This document shows positions 1-6,095 of a stretch of 11,051 nucleotides of DNA, piece by piece. This DNA is from Devosia sp. (GTDB lineage: Bacteria > Pseudomonadota > Alphaproteobacteria > Rhizobiales > Devosiaceae): NCBI GenBank assembly GCA_028290685.1, contig JAQGJI010000232.1:1-11051 (forward strand), given 5' to 3'. Position numbers and translations under genes: made by a program. The notes under the pieces were generated by a model that was given only the letters and a program-made list of their open reading frames with translations, was not told the DNA's origin and did no database searches. The first letter of the stretch is position 1, and every line of letters starts with the position of its first letter.

Positions 1-696
1 GGTGAGCCCTTGCACATCGACAGGCTCGGGCACTTCGGTGGGAATGGCGTCGATACGCCCCTGCAGATCGGCGATCTGGCTCTGGATCGGGGCGAGGTCG
101 AGCGGGGCGGCCGGTTGAGAGGGGATAGCGTCGATGCGCTGGTTCAGCGCCGCGATTTCAGCCTGGAGCGGGGCAAGATCAACCGGCTCGGGGGCTGGAG
201 CCTCCGGGGCGGCCGCGAGCGGTTCAGCAGGGGCTGCAGGCTCGGCTGTTTCCAGCGCCGCAATGCGCTGGTTCAGCGCCGCCAGTTCGGACTGGGTGGT
301 CTGGGTAACGGTTTCAAGCTCGGGAATGGCCCGGCCGAACTGGGCCAGGCGCGGATCGGGGGGCGCAATGGCGACCGGCTCGGAAGGCCAGTAGCCGGCC
401 AGGGCAAGACCATAGGCCCCTGCCAGCCCCAACACACCGCCGGCCAGGGTCGCGCCAAAAGGGAAACCGCCTTTGGTGGCGGCGTCCGGGCGCGGTTTAT
501 CGGCGGGCCTGGAACTGGGTGGCACGGCGGTCGCGGGTTTGGGGTCCACCTTGGGGTCAGGCTTGGCCGGATCGGGCTTGCCGGCCGACGCCGACGCGTC
601 GCGCGCCGTCAAGTCGAGCACGGGCGGCTTGACGGCGCCCGATGTGGTGCCGACCGGCTGACTGGATGCGGGATCATTGCCCTTGGGGTCCGCCAT
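1..696 (-). CDS. Mitofilin/COG4223-like membrane-anchored coiled-coil protein, C-terminus beyond window
   Basis: The frame is open from an ATG at 694-696 to the left edge, giving 232 residues with no stop, so the gene is partial. An AAGAGGA Shine-Dalgarno sequence lies 9 nt upstream, and hemD ends only 27 bp before the start, so it is probably the third gene of a hemC-hemD operon. Residues 1-76 are Pro/Ala/Asp/Lys-rich and look disordered and cytoplasmic. Residues about 78-103 form one hydrophobic membrane segment rich in Gly, Ala and Leu. The remainder is periplasmic Pro/Ala-rich linker with short helical heptad-like stretches of the type ALNQRI. This layout and its place after hemD match the alphaproteobacterial COG4223 proteins, distant relatives of mitochondrial mitofilin/Mic60, which are thought to shape or tether the inner membrane. 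The C-terminal mitofilin signature would lie outside the window, so the name rests on context and architecture. A HemY-like (COG3898) gene often follows in relatives. Confidence 0.8.
   Translation of the reverse strand, partial: MADPKGNDPASSQPVGTTSGAVKPPVLDLTARDASASAGKPDPAKPDPKVDPKPATAVPPSSRPADKPRPDAATKGGFPFGATLAGGVLGLAGAYGLALAGYWPSEPVAIAPPDPRLAQFGRAIPELETVTQTTQSELAALNQRIAALETAEPAAPAEPLAAAPEAPAPEPVDLAPLQAEIAALNQRIDAIPSQPAAPLDLAPIQSQIADLQGRIDAIPTEVPEPVDVQGLT
25..186 (-). repeat. In-frame 81-bp tandem repeat, two full units plus the start of a third
   Basis: Within the left-edge gene, residues 171-197 (bases 106-186) and 198-224 (bases 25-105) are two 27-residue units. They share about 15 of 27 residues, including the pattern P-x-D-L-A-P, then I-A, then RIDAIP. 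A third unit starts at residue 225 (bases 24 and below) and runs out of the window. A diverged related stretch (AALNQRIAALE) lies at residues 139-149. The units read as short coiled-coil helices joined by proline-rich linkers. Confidence 0.75.
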
Positions 697-723
697 TGAA
701 GGATATCCTCTTGTTGCGGCCGA

Positions 724-1455
724 TCATGGCCCGGTTTGTTCGCGTGCAACAGCCAGGGCCAGAGCCAGCATGGCGTCTTCGTCGGGCCGGTCGGCCAGGC
801 TGATGCGGTTGAAGTGGTTTTCCAGCAAGGGCTCGGCAATGGTTTCGCTCAGGCATAGCATGGCCAGCCGCCGCCGTTGCCCTTTGTCGAAGTGCGCAAC
901 GAGCGCGGTGAAGATTTCGGCCGTGCGGCGCGAGTAAAACAGCGCGGCGGCGATGCGCCCATCGCCCAGCTCGGCAAGCACATCGTCGGGCAGGGCGGCG
1001 ACCGGCACCATGTCATAGATGCGGGCGGTGACCGCCATGATGCCGAGCGAGGCCAGGGCTTGCGCCAGATCCCCGCTCTGGTGCTTGCCGGTGGGATAAA
1101 ACACCGGGCCCTGCATCCGCGAAATCGCCATGGCATTGACCAGGTCCTGCAATGCGCCCGCGGCGCTGCTGACCCGCCCAAAGCCGGCTTCCTCTGCCTC
1201 GCGCGCGGTTCGGTCACCCACGGCAAAGACCGGCAGATGCAGATAGTGCTCGAGAGCCCCCCGCTCGGCCAGGGCGCGTACGGCATTGGCGCTGGTCAGC
1301 ACCATGGCGGTAAAGCCATTGGCCGGGGGCAGGCTGGCCTGAAGCGTCTGGCGCACCATGAGCGGCACCGAAACCGCCGTGATATCGAGCGCGGCCAGCC
1401 GGGCCAGCGTCGATTGCCCGTCGGGCTCGGGACGGGTCACCAGCATGCGGATCAT
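724..1455 (-). CDS. hemD: Uroporphyrinogen-III synthase
   Basis: HemD inverts ring D and cyclises hydroxymethylbilane to uroporphyrinogen III, the branch point for haem, cobalamin and related tetrapyrroles. It is a cytosolic enzyme that takes an unstable substrate directly after HemC. The start chosen is the ATG at 1453-1455, which overlaps the hemC stop as ATGA. It gives 243 residues, normal for the family. An in-frame upstream ATG at 1482 would reach into hemC and add nine unlikely residues. Visible landmarks are the N-terminal MLVTRPEPDGQ strand (4-14), LTSANAVRAL (53-62), VFAVGDRTA (76-84), a Pro-x-Gly then GDL loop (121-130), and IAALFYSRRTAEIF (168-181) with LCLSETIAEPL (200-210) in the second lobe. 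This family is poorly conserved in sequence, but these motifs together with adjacency to hemC make the call firm. Translation is probably coupled to hemC. Confidence 0.95.
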   Translation of the reverse strand: MIRMLVTRPEPDGQSTLARLAALDITAVSVPLMVRQTLQASLPPANGFTAMVLTSANAVRALAERGALEHYLHLPVFAVGDRTAREAEEAGFGRVSSAAGALQDLVNAMAISRMQGPVFYPTGKHQSGDLAQALASLGIMAVTARIYDMVPVAALPDDVLAELGDGRIAAALFYSRRTAEIFTALVAHFDKGQRRRLAMLCLSETIAEPLLENHFNRISLADRPDEDAMLALALAVAREQTGP

Positions 1456-2396
1456 ACGCTGGCCGCCCATTGGGCCAGCCATTGGGTGCCGGCCTGCTGG
1501 ATCAGGTCCTGCCCGACCTGCCGGCCCACAATCACCGGGTCCGTGCCGGTGGCGGCGCTTTCAAAGGCGGTCTGGCCGTCAAGGCTCAGAATCTGGCCCT
1601 TGAGCGTCAGGGTCGAGCCATCCAGCTGCGACAGGGTGCCCACCGGCGTCCGGCAGGAGCCATCGAGCACGGCGAGCAAGGCGCGTTCGGCGTCGACGGC
1701 GGTGTGGGTCGGGGGGTGATCCAGTGCCGCAACGATGCCGGCCATGGCCCGGTCGGTGCTGCGCACGGTCAGGCCGATGGCGCCCTGGGCGGGTGCGGGC
1801 ATGAAGAGTTCAGGGTCCAGCAGGGCTGTGGCGCGGTGGCCCTGGTCGAGCCGGTTGAGCCCGGCGATGGCCAGCATGGTGGCATCGGCCTCCCCATCGA
1901 GCAGCTTTTGCAGGCGCGTGCCGACATTGCCGCGGAATGGAACGATGGTGAGGTCGGGCCGCTGGCGCAGCACCTGGGCCGCCCGGCGAATGGACGAGGT
2001 GCCGAAGCGGGCGCGCTCGGGCAGGTTGTCGAGCCCGGCGACAGTTACCGACATGAAGGCGTCGCGCACATCCTCGCGCTCCGCAAAGGCGGCAAGCTCA
2101 ATGCCATCGGTCAGGCGGGTGGCCACGTCCTTGGCCGAATGCACGCCGATATCGATCCGGCCGGCGAGCATGGCCTCGTCGATTTCCTTGGTGAACAGGC
2201 CCTTGCCGCCAATCTCGGTCAGCGGCTGGTTGCTGGCCTGGGTGCGGTCACCCCCGGTGGAGATCACCACAATGGCGATATCGTCCTCGCCGACGCCGTG
2301 CGTCTGGGCCAATTTCTGGCGCACCAGCCTGGCCTGCGTCAGTGCCAGCGGGCTGCCGCGCGTTCCGATCCGGGCGAAGGGGGCTGGCGATTGCAA
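1452..2396 (-). CDS. hemC: Hydroxymethylbilane synthase (porphobilinogen deaminase)
   Basis: HemC joins four porphobilinogen molecules head to tail into hydroxymethylbilane on a covalently held dipyrromethane cofactor. The 314-residue product has the family landmarks: IGTRGSPLAL (10-19), the substrate loop with GGKGLFTKE (63-71), HSAKD (86-90) with catalytic Asp90, GTSSIRRAAQ (132-141), FRGNVGTRL (154-162), PAPAQGA (200-206), and the cofactor-binding Cys248 in DGSCRTPVG. Position 87-88 reads SA where Escherichia coli has SM; both occur in the family. The start is a TTG at 2394-2396. It is the only usual start codon between the in-frame TAG at 2409-2411 and the conserved IGTRGSP, so it is well supported despite being rare. 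An AGGA lies 10 nt upstream. This is the first gene of the haem run and its stop overlaps the hemD start. Confidence 0.97.
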   Translation of the reverse strand: MQSPAPFARIGTRGSPLALTQARLVRQKLAQTHGVGEDDIAIVVISTGGDRTQASNQPLTEIGGKGLFTKEIDEAMLAGRIDIGVHSAKDVATRLTDGIELAAFAEREDVRDAFMSVTVAGLDNLPERARFGTSSIRRAAQVLRQRPDLTIVPFRGNVGTRLQKLLDGEADATMLAIAGLNRLDQGHRATALLDPELFMPAPAQGAIGLTVRSTDRAMAGIVAALDHPPTHTAVDAERALLAVLDGSCRTPVGTLSQLDGSTLTLKGQILSLDGQTAFESAATGTDPVIVGRQVGQDLIQQAGTQWLAQWAASV

Positions 2397-2450
2397 TCCT
2401 TGAACATCCTATAGTAGGCAAAGCCGGTGTTGTGGAGTAACCAGTTCGTC
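2397..2450. promoter_or_regulatory. Compact divergent hemC/tsaD promoter region
   Basis: Only 54 bp separate the hemC TTG from the preferred tsaD GTG, so both promoters must overlap here or lie in the coding ends. The inverted repeat CCTA-TAG-TAGG (2408-2418) contains TATAGT on the plus strand (2410-2415) and TACTAT on the minus strand (2411-2416). Each could act as a -10 element. On the plus strand this predicts transcription from about 2421 and fits translation from 2451 after the GGAG at 2434-2437. No good -35 is visible for either direction, so this is a weak prediction. Confidence 0.35.
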
Positions 2451-3530
2451 GTGACCGGGCAAGCGCAAGCCACCATTCTTGGCATAGAGACCAGCTGCGA
2501 CGAAACCGCGGCGGCAATCGTCGTGCGCGACCAATCCGGTCGTGGCACGATAAGTTCCAATGTGGTGCGCTCCCAGCTCGATGAACATGCGGCATTCGGC
2601 GGCGTGGTGCCCGAACTGGCGGCGCGGGCGCATGTTTCCTATCTTGACCACATCATTGCGCAGGCGTGCCGGGAAGCGGGCGTTGCGCTGGGCGATGTGG
2701 ATGCGATTGCCGCAACGGCCGGCCCGGGCCTGATCGGGGGCGTGCTGGTGGGGCTCACCACGGCCAAGGCGCTGGCAGCCGCGCTGGGCAAGCCCCTGAT
2801 CGCGGTCAATCATCTGGAAGCCCATGCGCTGACGGCGCGGCTGACCGATGGGGTGCAGTTTCCCTATTTGATGCTGCTGGTGTCGGGCGGGCATTCCCAG
2901 TTCGTTCTGGTGCGCGGGGTGGGCGATTACCAGCGCTGGGGCACAACGATCGATGATGCCCTGGGAGAGGCGTTCGACAAGGTCGCCAAGCTGCTCAGCC
3001 TTGGCCATCCGGGCGGCCCGGCGGTGGAAGCCATTGCCAGATCAGGGGACCCCAGGCGGTTCAGGTTCCCGCGCCCTTTGCTGCGCGAGGCGCGGCTGGA
3101 TTTTTCGTTCTCGGGGCTCAAGACCGCCGTGCGGCTGCAGGCCGAGGCCATTGCGCCGCTTGGCGACCAGGATGTTGCCGATATCGCGGCCAGCTTCCAG
3201 GCGGCCGTGGCAGAGATTGTGGGCGTGCGCTCGGAACAGGCGCTGGCGCGGTTTGCCGCCGAACTGCCGGGCGCGCCGCTGCAACTGGTGGTCGCGGGAG
3301 GCGTTGCGGCCAACCGGGCGATCGGCACGGCTTTGGAGGCGGTGTGCGGCAAGGCCGGCGCGACGCTGATCGTGCCCCCCATTCCGCTCTGCACCGACAA
3401 CGGGGCCATGGTGGCCTGGGCCGGGGCCGAGCGTTTCGCGCTTGGGGCAACCGACCCGCTCGATTTTACCGCCCGCCCGCGCTGGCCGCTGGATCTGGAT
3501 GACATGCAGGTTCACCCCGATGCAGCTTGA
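2451..3530 (+). CDS. tsaD: tRNA N6-threonylcarbamoyladenosine transferase TsaD (Gcp/Kae1 family)
   Basis: TsaD transfers the threonylcarbamoyl group from threonylcarbamoyl-AMP to A37 of ANN-decoding tRNAs, working with TsaB and TsaE in the cytosol. Counting from the GTG at 2451 the product is 359 residues. It shows ILGIETSCDET near the N-terminus, the metal-ligand motif NHLEAHA (two His, four apart), LVSGGHSQFVLV, GEAFDKVAKLL with the nucleotide-binding Asp, VAGGVAANR, and the C-terminal metal Asp in CTDNGAM. All key ASKHA-fold residues are present. There is no ATG start. GTG 2451 follows a GGAG 13 nt upstream and puts the conserved core seven residues in. GTG 2427 would add eight residues with only a weak AGG upstream. 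The 3' end overlaps gpsA by 11 bp, suggesting cotranscription. Confidence 0.96.
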   Translation: MTGQAQATILGIETSCDETAAAIVVRDQSGRGTISSNVVRSQLDEHAAFGGVVPELAARAHVSYLDHIIAQACREAGVALGDVDAIAATAGPGLIGGVLVGLTTAKALAAALGKPLIAVNHLEAHALTARLTDGVQFPYLMLLVSGGHSQFVLVRGVGDYQRWGTTIDDALGEAFDKVAKLLSLGHPGGPAVEAIARSGDPRRFRFPRPLLREARLDFSFSGLKTAVRLQAEAIAPLGDQDVADIAASFQAAVAEIVGVRSEQALARFAAELPGAPLQLVVAGGVAANRAIGTALEAVCGKAGATLIVPPIPLCTDNGAMVAWAGAERFALGATDPLDFTARPRWPLDLDDMQVHPDAA

Positions 3531-4506
3531 CCAGGTCAGCGTCATCGGCGGGGGTGCCTGGGGCACGGCGCTGGCGCAAGCGGCGGCCATGGCGGGGCGT
3601 TCGGTCCAGCTGGTGGTGCGCGACCAGGCCCAGGCCGACGAGATCAACCGGGCACGCACCAACCGGCGCTATCTGGGCGAGCAGGTGCTGCATGCCGGGG
3701 TCAGGGCAGGCTTGGCGCCCGAAAAGGCCGATTTCTTGATCCTGGCCGTGCCGGCGCAGGCGAGCCGGGCGGCGCTCGGGGCACTGGATGGGGCCCTGCT
3801 TGCAGGCAAGCCGGTCGTGCTGTCGGCCAAGGGCCTGGAAACCGGCACACTGCAGCGCCAGAGCGAAATCCTTGCCGATATGGCGCCCGGCGCCATCCCG
3901 TTCGTGCTCTCGGGCCCCAGTTTTGCCGGCGACGTGGCCGCCGGGCGGCCCACGGCGGTGACGCTGGCGGGTGACGATGCCGAGCTCACCTCCCAGCTCG
4001 CCGCCGCCCTGGCCGGACCCAGTTTCCGCCCCTATGCGGCCGATGACCGGATCGGGGTGGAAATGGCGGGCGCGCTCAAGAATGTTTATGCCCTGGCCTG
4101 TGGCGCGGTGGATGGCGCGGGGCTGGGCGCTTCGGCGCGCTCGGCGCTGATCGCGCGGGCCCATGCCGAAATGGCGCGGGTGGTCTCGGCCATGGGCGGT
4201 TCTGCCCATACGCTGACCGGGCTTGCCGGGCTTGGCGATCTGACGCTGACCTGCACTTCGGTGCAGTCGCGCAATTACCAGTTCGGCATGGCGCTGGGGC
4301 GCGGCCAGAGCGTGGACGCGATCATCGCCCAGGGCGCAAAGCTGGCCGAAGGTGTCGCCACCGCGCCGGTTGCCGATGCGCTGGCCAAAAGCCTTGGCGT
4401 CGATGCTCCCCTGGTCACGGCGGTCCATGCCGTGCTCAGCGGTACCGCCGATATCGCCCAGATAGTTGCGGGGCTGATGTCCCGCCCCCTGAAACGAGAG
4501 GACTGA
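3520..4506 (+). CDS. gpsA: Glycerol-3-phosphate dehydrogenase [NAD(P)+]
   Basis: GpsA reduces dihydroxyacetone phosphate to sn-glycerol-3-phosphate with NAD(P)H, providing the backbone for phospholipids. The 328-residue length is typical. The N-terminal Rossmann domain starts with VIGGGAWGTALA (8-19). LSAKGLE (101-107) and LSGPSFAGDVA (130-140) form the cofactor and substrate region, and GALKNVYALACG (184-195) carries the catalytic Lys187. GLAGLGDLTLTCTS (234-247) is followed by SRNYQFG (250-256), with the Arg and Asn that bind phosphate, and by AEGVATA (276-282). The start is the ATG at 3520-3522 inside the end of tsaD, chosen because the conserved first beta strand begins five residues later. 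An AGG lies 9 nt upstream. An open frame extends upstream to 3442 but has no conserved content. It sits second in the tsaD-gpsA-yciI-EVE run. Confidence 0.97.
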   Translation: MQLDQVSVIGGGAWGTALAQAAAMAGRSVQLVVRDQAQADEINRARTNRRYLGEQVLHAGVRAGLAPEKADFLILAVPAQASRAALGALDGALLAGKPVVLSAKGLETGTLQRQSEILADMAPGAIPFVLSGPSFAGDVAAGRPTAVTLAGDDAELTSQLAAALAGPSFRPYAADDRIGVEMAGALKNVYALACGAVDGAGLGASARSALIARAHAEMARVVSAMGGSAHTLTGLAGLGDLTLTCTSVQSRNYQFGMALGRGQSVDAIIAQGAKLAEGVATAPVADALAKSLGVDAPLVTAVHAVLSGTADIAQIVAGLMSRPLKRED

Positions 4507-4510
4507 ATTC

Positions 4511-4804
4511 ATGCTTTTTGCAATGATCGCCAAGGACAAGCCCGGCACGGGCGAGAAGCGCCTTGCCGTGCGCCCGGTGCACCTGCAGCACCTTGACAGC
4601 CTGGGCCAGCAATTGCGCCTGGCCGGGGCCCTGCTCGATGAGGCCGGCAATCCGGAGGGTTCGCTGGTGGTGATCGAGGCGGCCTCGATGGATGCGGCCA
4701 AGGCCGCCTTCCACGCCGACCCCTTTGTGTCCGAAGGCATTTTCGAAAGCATCGAAATCAAGCCCTGGCGGCTGGCCTACGATCACATGTCGCCCAAGGC
4801 GTAA
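4511..4804 (+). CDS. YciI-family protein
   Basis: This is a 97-residue protein with the YciI (PF03795) dimeric alpha/beta-barrel pattern: an N-terminal strand MLFAMIAKDKPG, a helix with RPVHLQHLDSLG, the strand SLVVIEAAS, a helix ending in DPFVSEGIF, and the last strand ESIEIKPW. His24 lies where the family has its conserved, possibly catalytic His. Asp70-Pro71 is the usual motif before the last strand. The family is related to muconolactone isomerases and dye-decolorising peroxidases in fold, but its cellular role is not settled. The start ATG has a strong AGAGGA 8 nt upstream that overlaps the end of gpsA. The gene begins 4 bp after the gpsA stop, so it is almost certainly in the same transcript. 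Confidence 0.9.
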   Translation: MLFAMIAKDKPGTGEKRLAVRPVHLQHLDSLGQQLRLAGALLDEAGNPEGSLVVIEAASMDAAKAAFHADPFVSEGIFESIEIKPWRLAYDHMSPKA

Positions 4805-4811
4805 GCTCGAA

Positions 4812-5246
4812 GTGGCCTATTGGTTGATGAAATCGGAGCCGAACGTTTTTTCGTTCGACGACATGACGGCCAAGACCCAGCGCGGCGAACCCGAGTCCTG
4901 GCACGGCGTGCGCAACTACGCGGCCCGCAACAACATGCGGGCTATGCAGCTTGGGGACGAAGCCTTTTTTTACCACTCCAATATCGGCAAGGAGATCGTC
5001 GGGATCATCCGGGTCATCGCCCTGGCCCATCCCGACCATACCGCCGAGCTCAACGCCAAGGGCCAAGTGGTCTGGGAGTGCGTGGATGTGGAAGCGGTCA
5101 AATCCTTGCCCAAGCCGGTAACGCTGGCAACGATCAAGGGGACGCCCGAGCTCGCCAGTCTTGAACTGGTTACCCTCTCGCGCCTGTCGGTGAGCAAGGT
5201 GTCGCCCGAACAATGGGCGCTGATCTGCCGTATGGGTGGATTGTAG
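4812..5246 (+). CDS. EVE domain-containing protein
   Basis: The 144-residue product is essentially one EVE domain (PF01878), a PUA/YTH-like fold thought to recognise modified bases in nucleic acids; human THYN1 is a relative. Seen here are the opening AYWLMKSEP (2-10), SFDDM (14-18), SWHGVRNYAARNNMRAM (29-45), the GDEAFFYHSN strand (48-57), the IVGIIRV strand (62-68), and the ending LVTLSRLSVSKVSPEQWALIC. The start is a GTG at 4812, 7 bp after the yciI stop, chosen because EVE proteins usually begin with a MAYWL-type sequence. The next ATG, at 4827, would cut the first strand. An AAGG lies 12 nt upstream, so initiation is probably weak or coupled to yciI. It is the last gene of the plus run. 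The ligand is unknown. Confidence 0.93.
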   Translation: MAYWLMKSEPNVFSFDDMTAKTQRGEPESWHGVRNYAARNNMRAMQLGDEAFFYHSNIGKEIVGIIRVIALAHPDHTAELNAKGQVVWECVDVEAVKSLPKPVTLATIKGTPELASLELVTLSRLSVSKVSPEQWALICRMGGL

Positions 5247-5276
5247 GGGCGCCAACGCACTCTGCCCACCCCGATC

Positions 5277-5359
5277 GTCACCCCGGGCTTGACCCAGGGG
5301 CACCAGGCTCGACGAATGTACCCCAAACAGGGAGCCCTCGGACCACGCCCGAGGGTGAC
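5277..5359. repeat. Pair of inverted REP-like palindromes between convergent genes
   Basis: The element is bounded by GTCACCC (5277-5283) and its exact inverse GGGTGAC (5353-5359). Each half carries a hairpin. The left one is imperfect: CCCCGGG-CTTGA-CCCAGGGG with one mismatch, at 5281-5300. The right one is perfect: CCCTCGG-N7-CCGAGGG at 5335-5355. Read on opposite strands, the halves align as GTCACCC(T/-)CGGGC.TG..CC.AGGG, so they are two copies of one unit facing each other, like a REP doublet or REPIN. The element fills most of the 133-bp gap between the converging EVE and ispZ genes, where it may slow transcription from both sides. No T-tract follows, so it is not a classical intrinsic terminator. 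I see no gene in this gap. Confidence 0.75.
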
Positions 5360-5379
5360 ACAGGGTTGTTGATGACCCC

Positions 5380-6000
5380 TCAGGTTTCCACCACCACGGG
5401 CGGCACATGCTTGGCTTCATCGGCCGGCGCGTACTTGTTGAGCAGGGACAGCTGGCTGATCGAGAACAGCACGGTCAGCGGCATGACGCCCCAGACCTTG
5501 AAGGTTACCCAGAAATCGGTTGAAAAATTGCGCCACAGCACTTCGTTGAGAATGGCCAGGCCGATGAAAAACAGGCCCCAGTTCAGCGTCAGCTTGCTCC
5601 AGCCTTCGGGGCGCAGCTTATAAACGTCGCCAAACACGTGTTTGAGCAGCGAGTGCCCAAACAGCAGGCCCCCCAGCAGCACCGCCGCAAACAGCGAATT
5701 GGTGATGGTTGGCTTGATCTTGATGAAGGTGTCGTCCTGCAGCCACAGCGTCAGCCCGCCAAACACCAGCACCACAACCCCCGTCACCAGCGGCATCACG
5801 GCGATCTTCTTGAGGATCAGCCAGGTCAGGATCAGCGAAACGGCCATCGCGGCCATGAAGCAGGCCGTTGCCACAAAGATATCGGCGCGCGCATTGGCGA
5901 TGAAAAAGACCACCAGGGGACCCAGTTCCAGGGCCATCTTGATGATCTGGGGCCGCAACTCGTCCCAGTTGACTTCAGGTTCGGCGGTTTTTTCGCTCAT
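5380..6000 (-). CDS. ispZ: Septation protein A / inner membrane-spanning protein YciB
   Basis: This is a 206-residue polytopic inner-membrane protein of the IspZ/YciB family, linked in enterobacteria and Shigella to cell-envelope synthesis and septation; the molecular activity is unknown. Family landmarks are ELGPLVVFFIAN (25-36), the hallmark DDTFIKIKPTI (89-99), NWGLFFIGLAILNEVLWR (140-157), and the TDFWVTFKVWGVMPLT segment (161-176). About five hydrophobic segments are visible, around residues 27-36, 41-65, 67-87, 102-117 and 139-155, with another at about 169-185. The start chosen is the ATG at 5998-6000 with AAGAG 8 nt upstream. An in-frame ATG at 6078 would add 26 residues without family similarity. 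It lies 95 bp downstream of ftsY on the same strand, a neighbour pair common in Hyphomicrobiales. Confidence 0.95.
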   Translation of the reverse strand: MSEKTAEPEVNWDELRPQIIKMALELGPLVVFFIANARADIFVATACFMAAMAVSLILTWLILKKIAVMPLVTGVVVLVFGGLTLWLQDDTFIKIKPTITNSLFAAVLLGGLLFGHSLLKHVFGDVYKLRPEGWSKLTLNWGLFFIGLAILNEVLWRNFSTDFWVTFKVWGVMPLTVLFSISQLSLLNKYAPADEAKHVPPVVVET

Positions 6001-6053
6001 GCCAGGGGCTCTTGTGTTCGGCGCTAAAGGTAATGTGACGGCAAGGGGCAGCT

Positions 6054-6083
6054 CATGCAAGCTGGAGATAGGCTCCAAGCATG
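6054..6083 (-). other. Stem-loop between ftsY and ispZ
   Basis: The gap after the ftsY stop contains nested inverted repeats: CATGC (6054-6058) with GCATG (6079-6083) outside, and TGGAG (6063-6067) with CTCCA (6073-6077) inside around a 5-nt loop. The internal bulge is asymmetric, 4 nt against 1 nt. It begins 12 bp past the ftsY stop. No U-run follows in the direction of transcription, so a classical terminator is unlikely; an RNA-processing or stability element is possible. Confidence 0.4.
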
Positions 6084-6095
6084 GTCAGAATGGGG

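Noticed and set aside
1470..2414. 314-residue open frame on the plus strand, antisense to hemC
   Set aside because: It mirrors hemC codon for codon in a GC-rich genome, has no recognisable domain, and hemC itself is beyond doubt. It is a composition artefact.
3466..4761. 431-residue minus-strand open frame opposite gpsA and yciI
   Set aside because: It is Arg/Gly/His-rich with no family motif and runs across the boundary of two certain genes, as expected from high GC at third codon positions.
5335..5359. Classical rho-independent terminator for the tsaD-EVE run
   Set aside because: The 7-bp GC-rich stem is convincing, but no T-run follows on either strand, and its inverted partner at 5277-5300 fits a REP pair better.
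6001..6078. 26-residue N-terminal extension of IspZ
   Set aside because: It has no family similarity and covers the intergenic stem-loop. The ATG at 5998-6000 has a proper ribosome-binding site.
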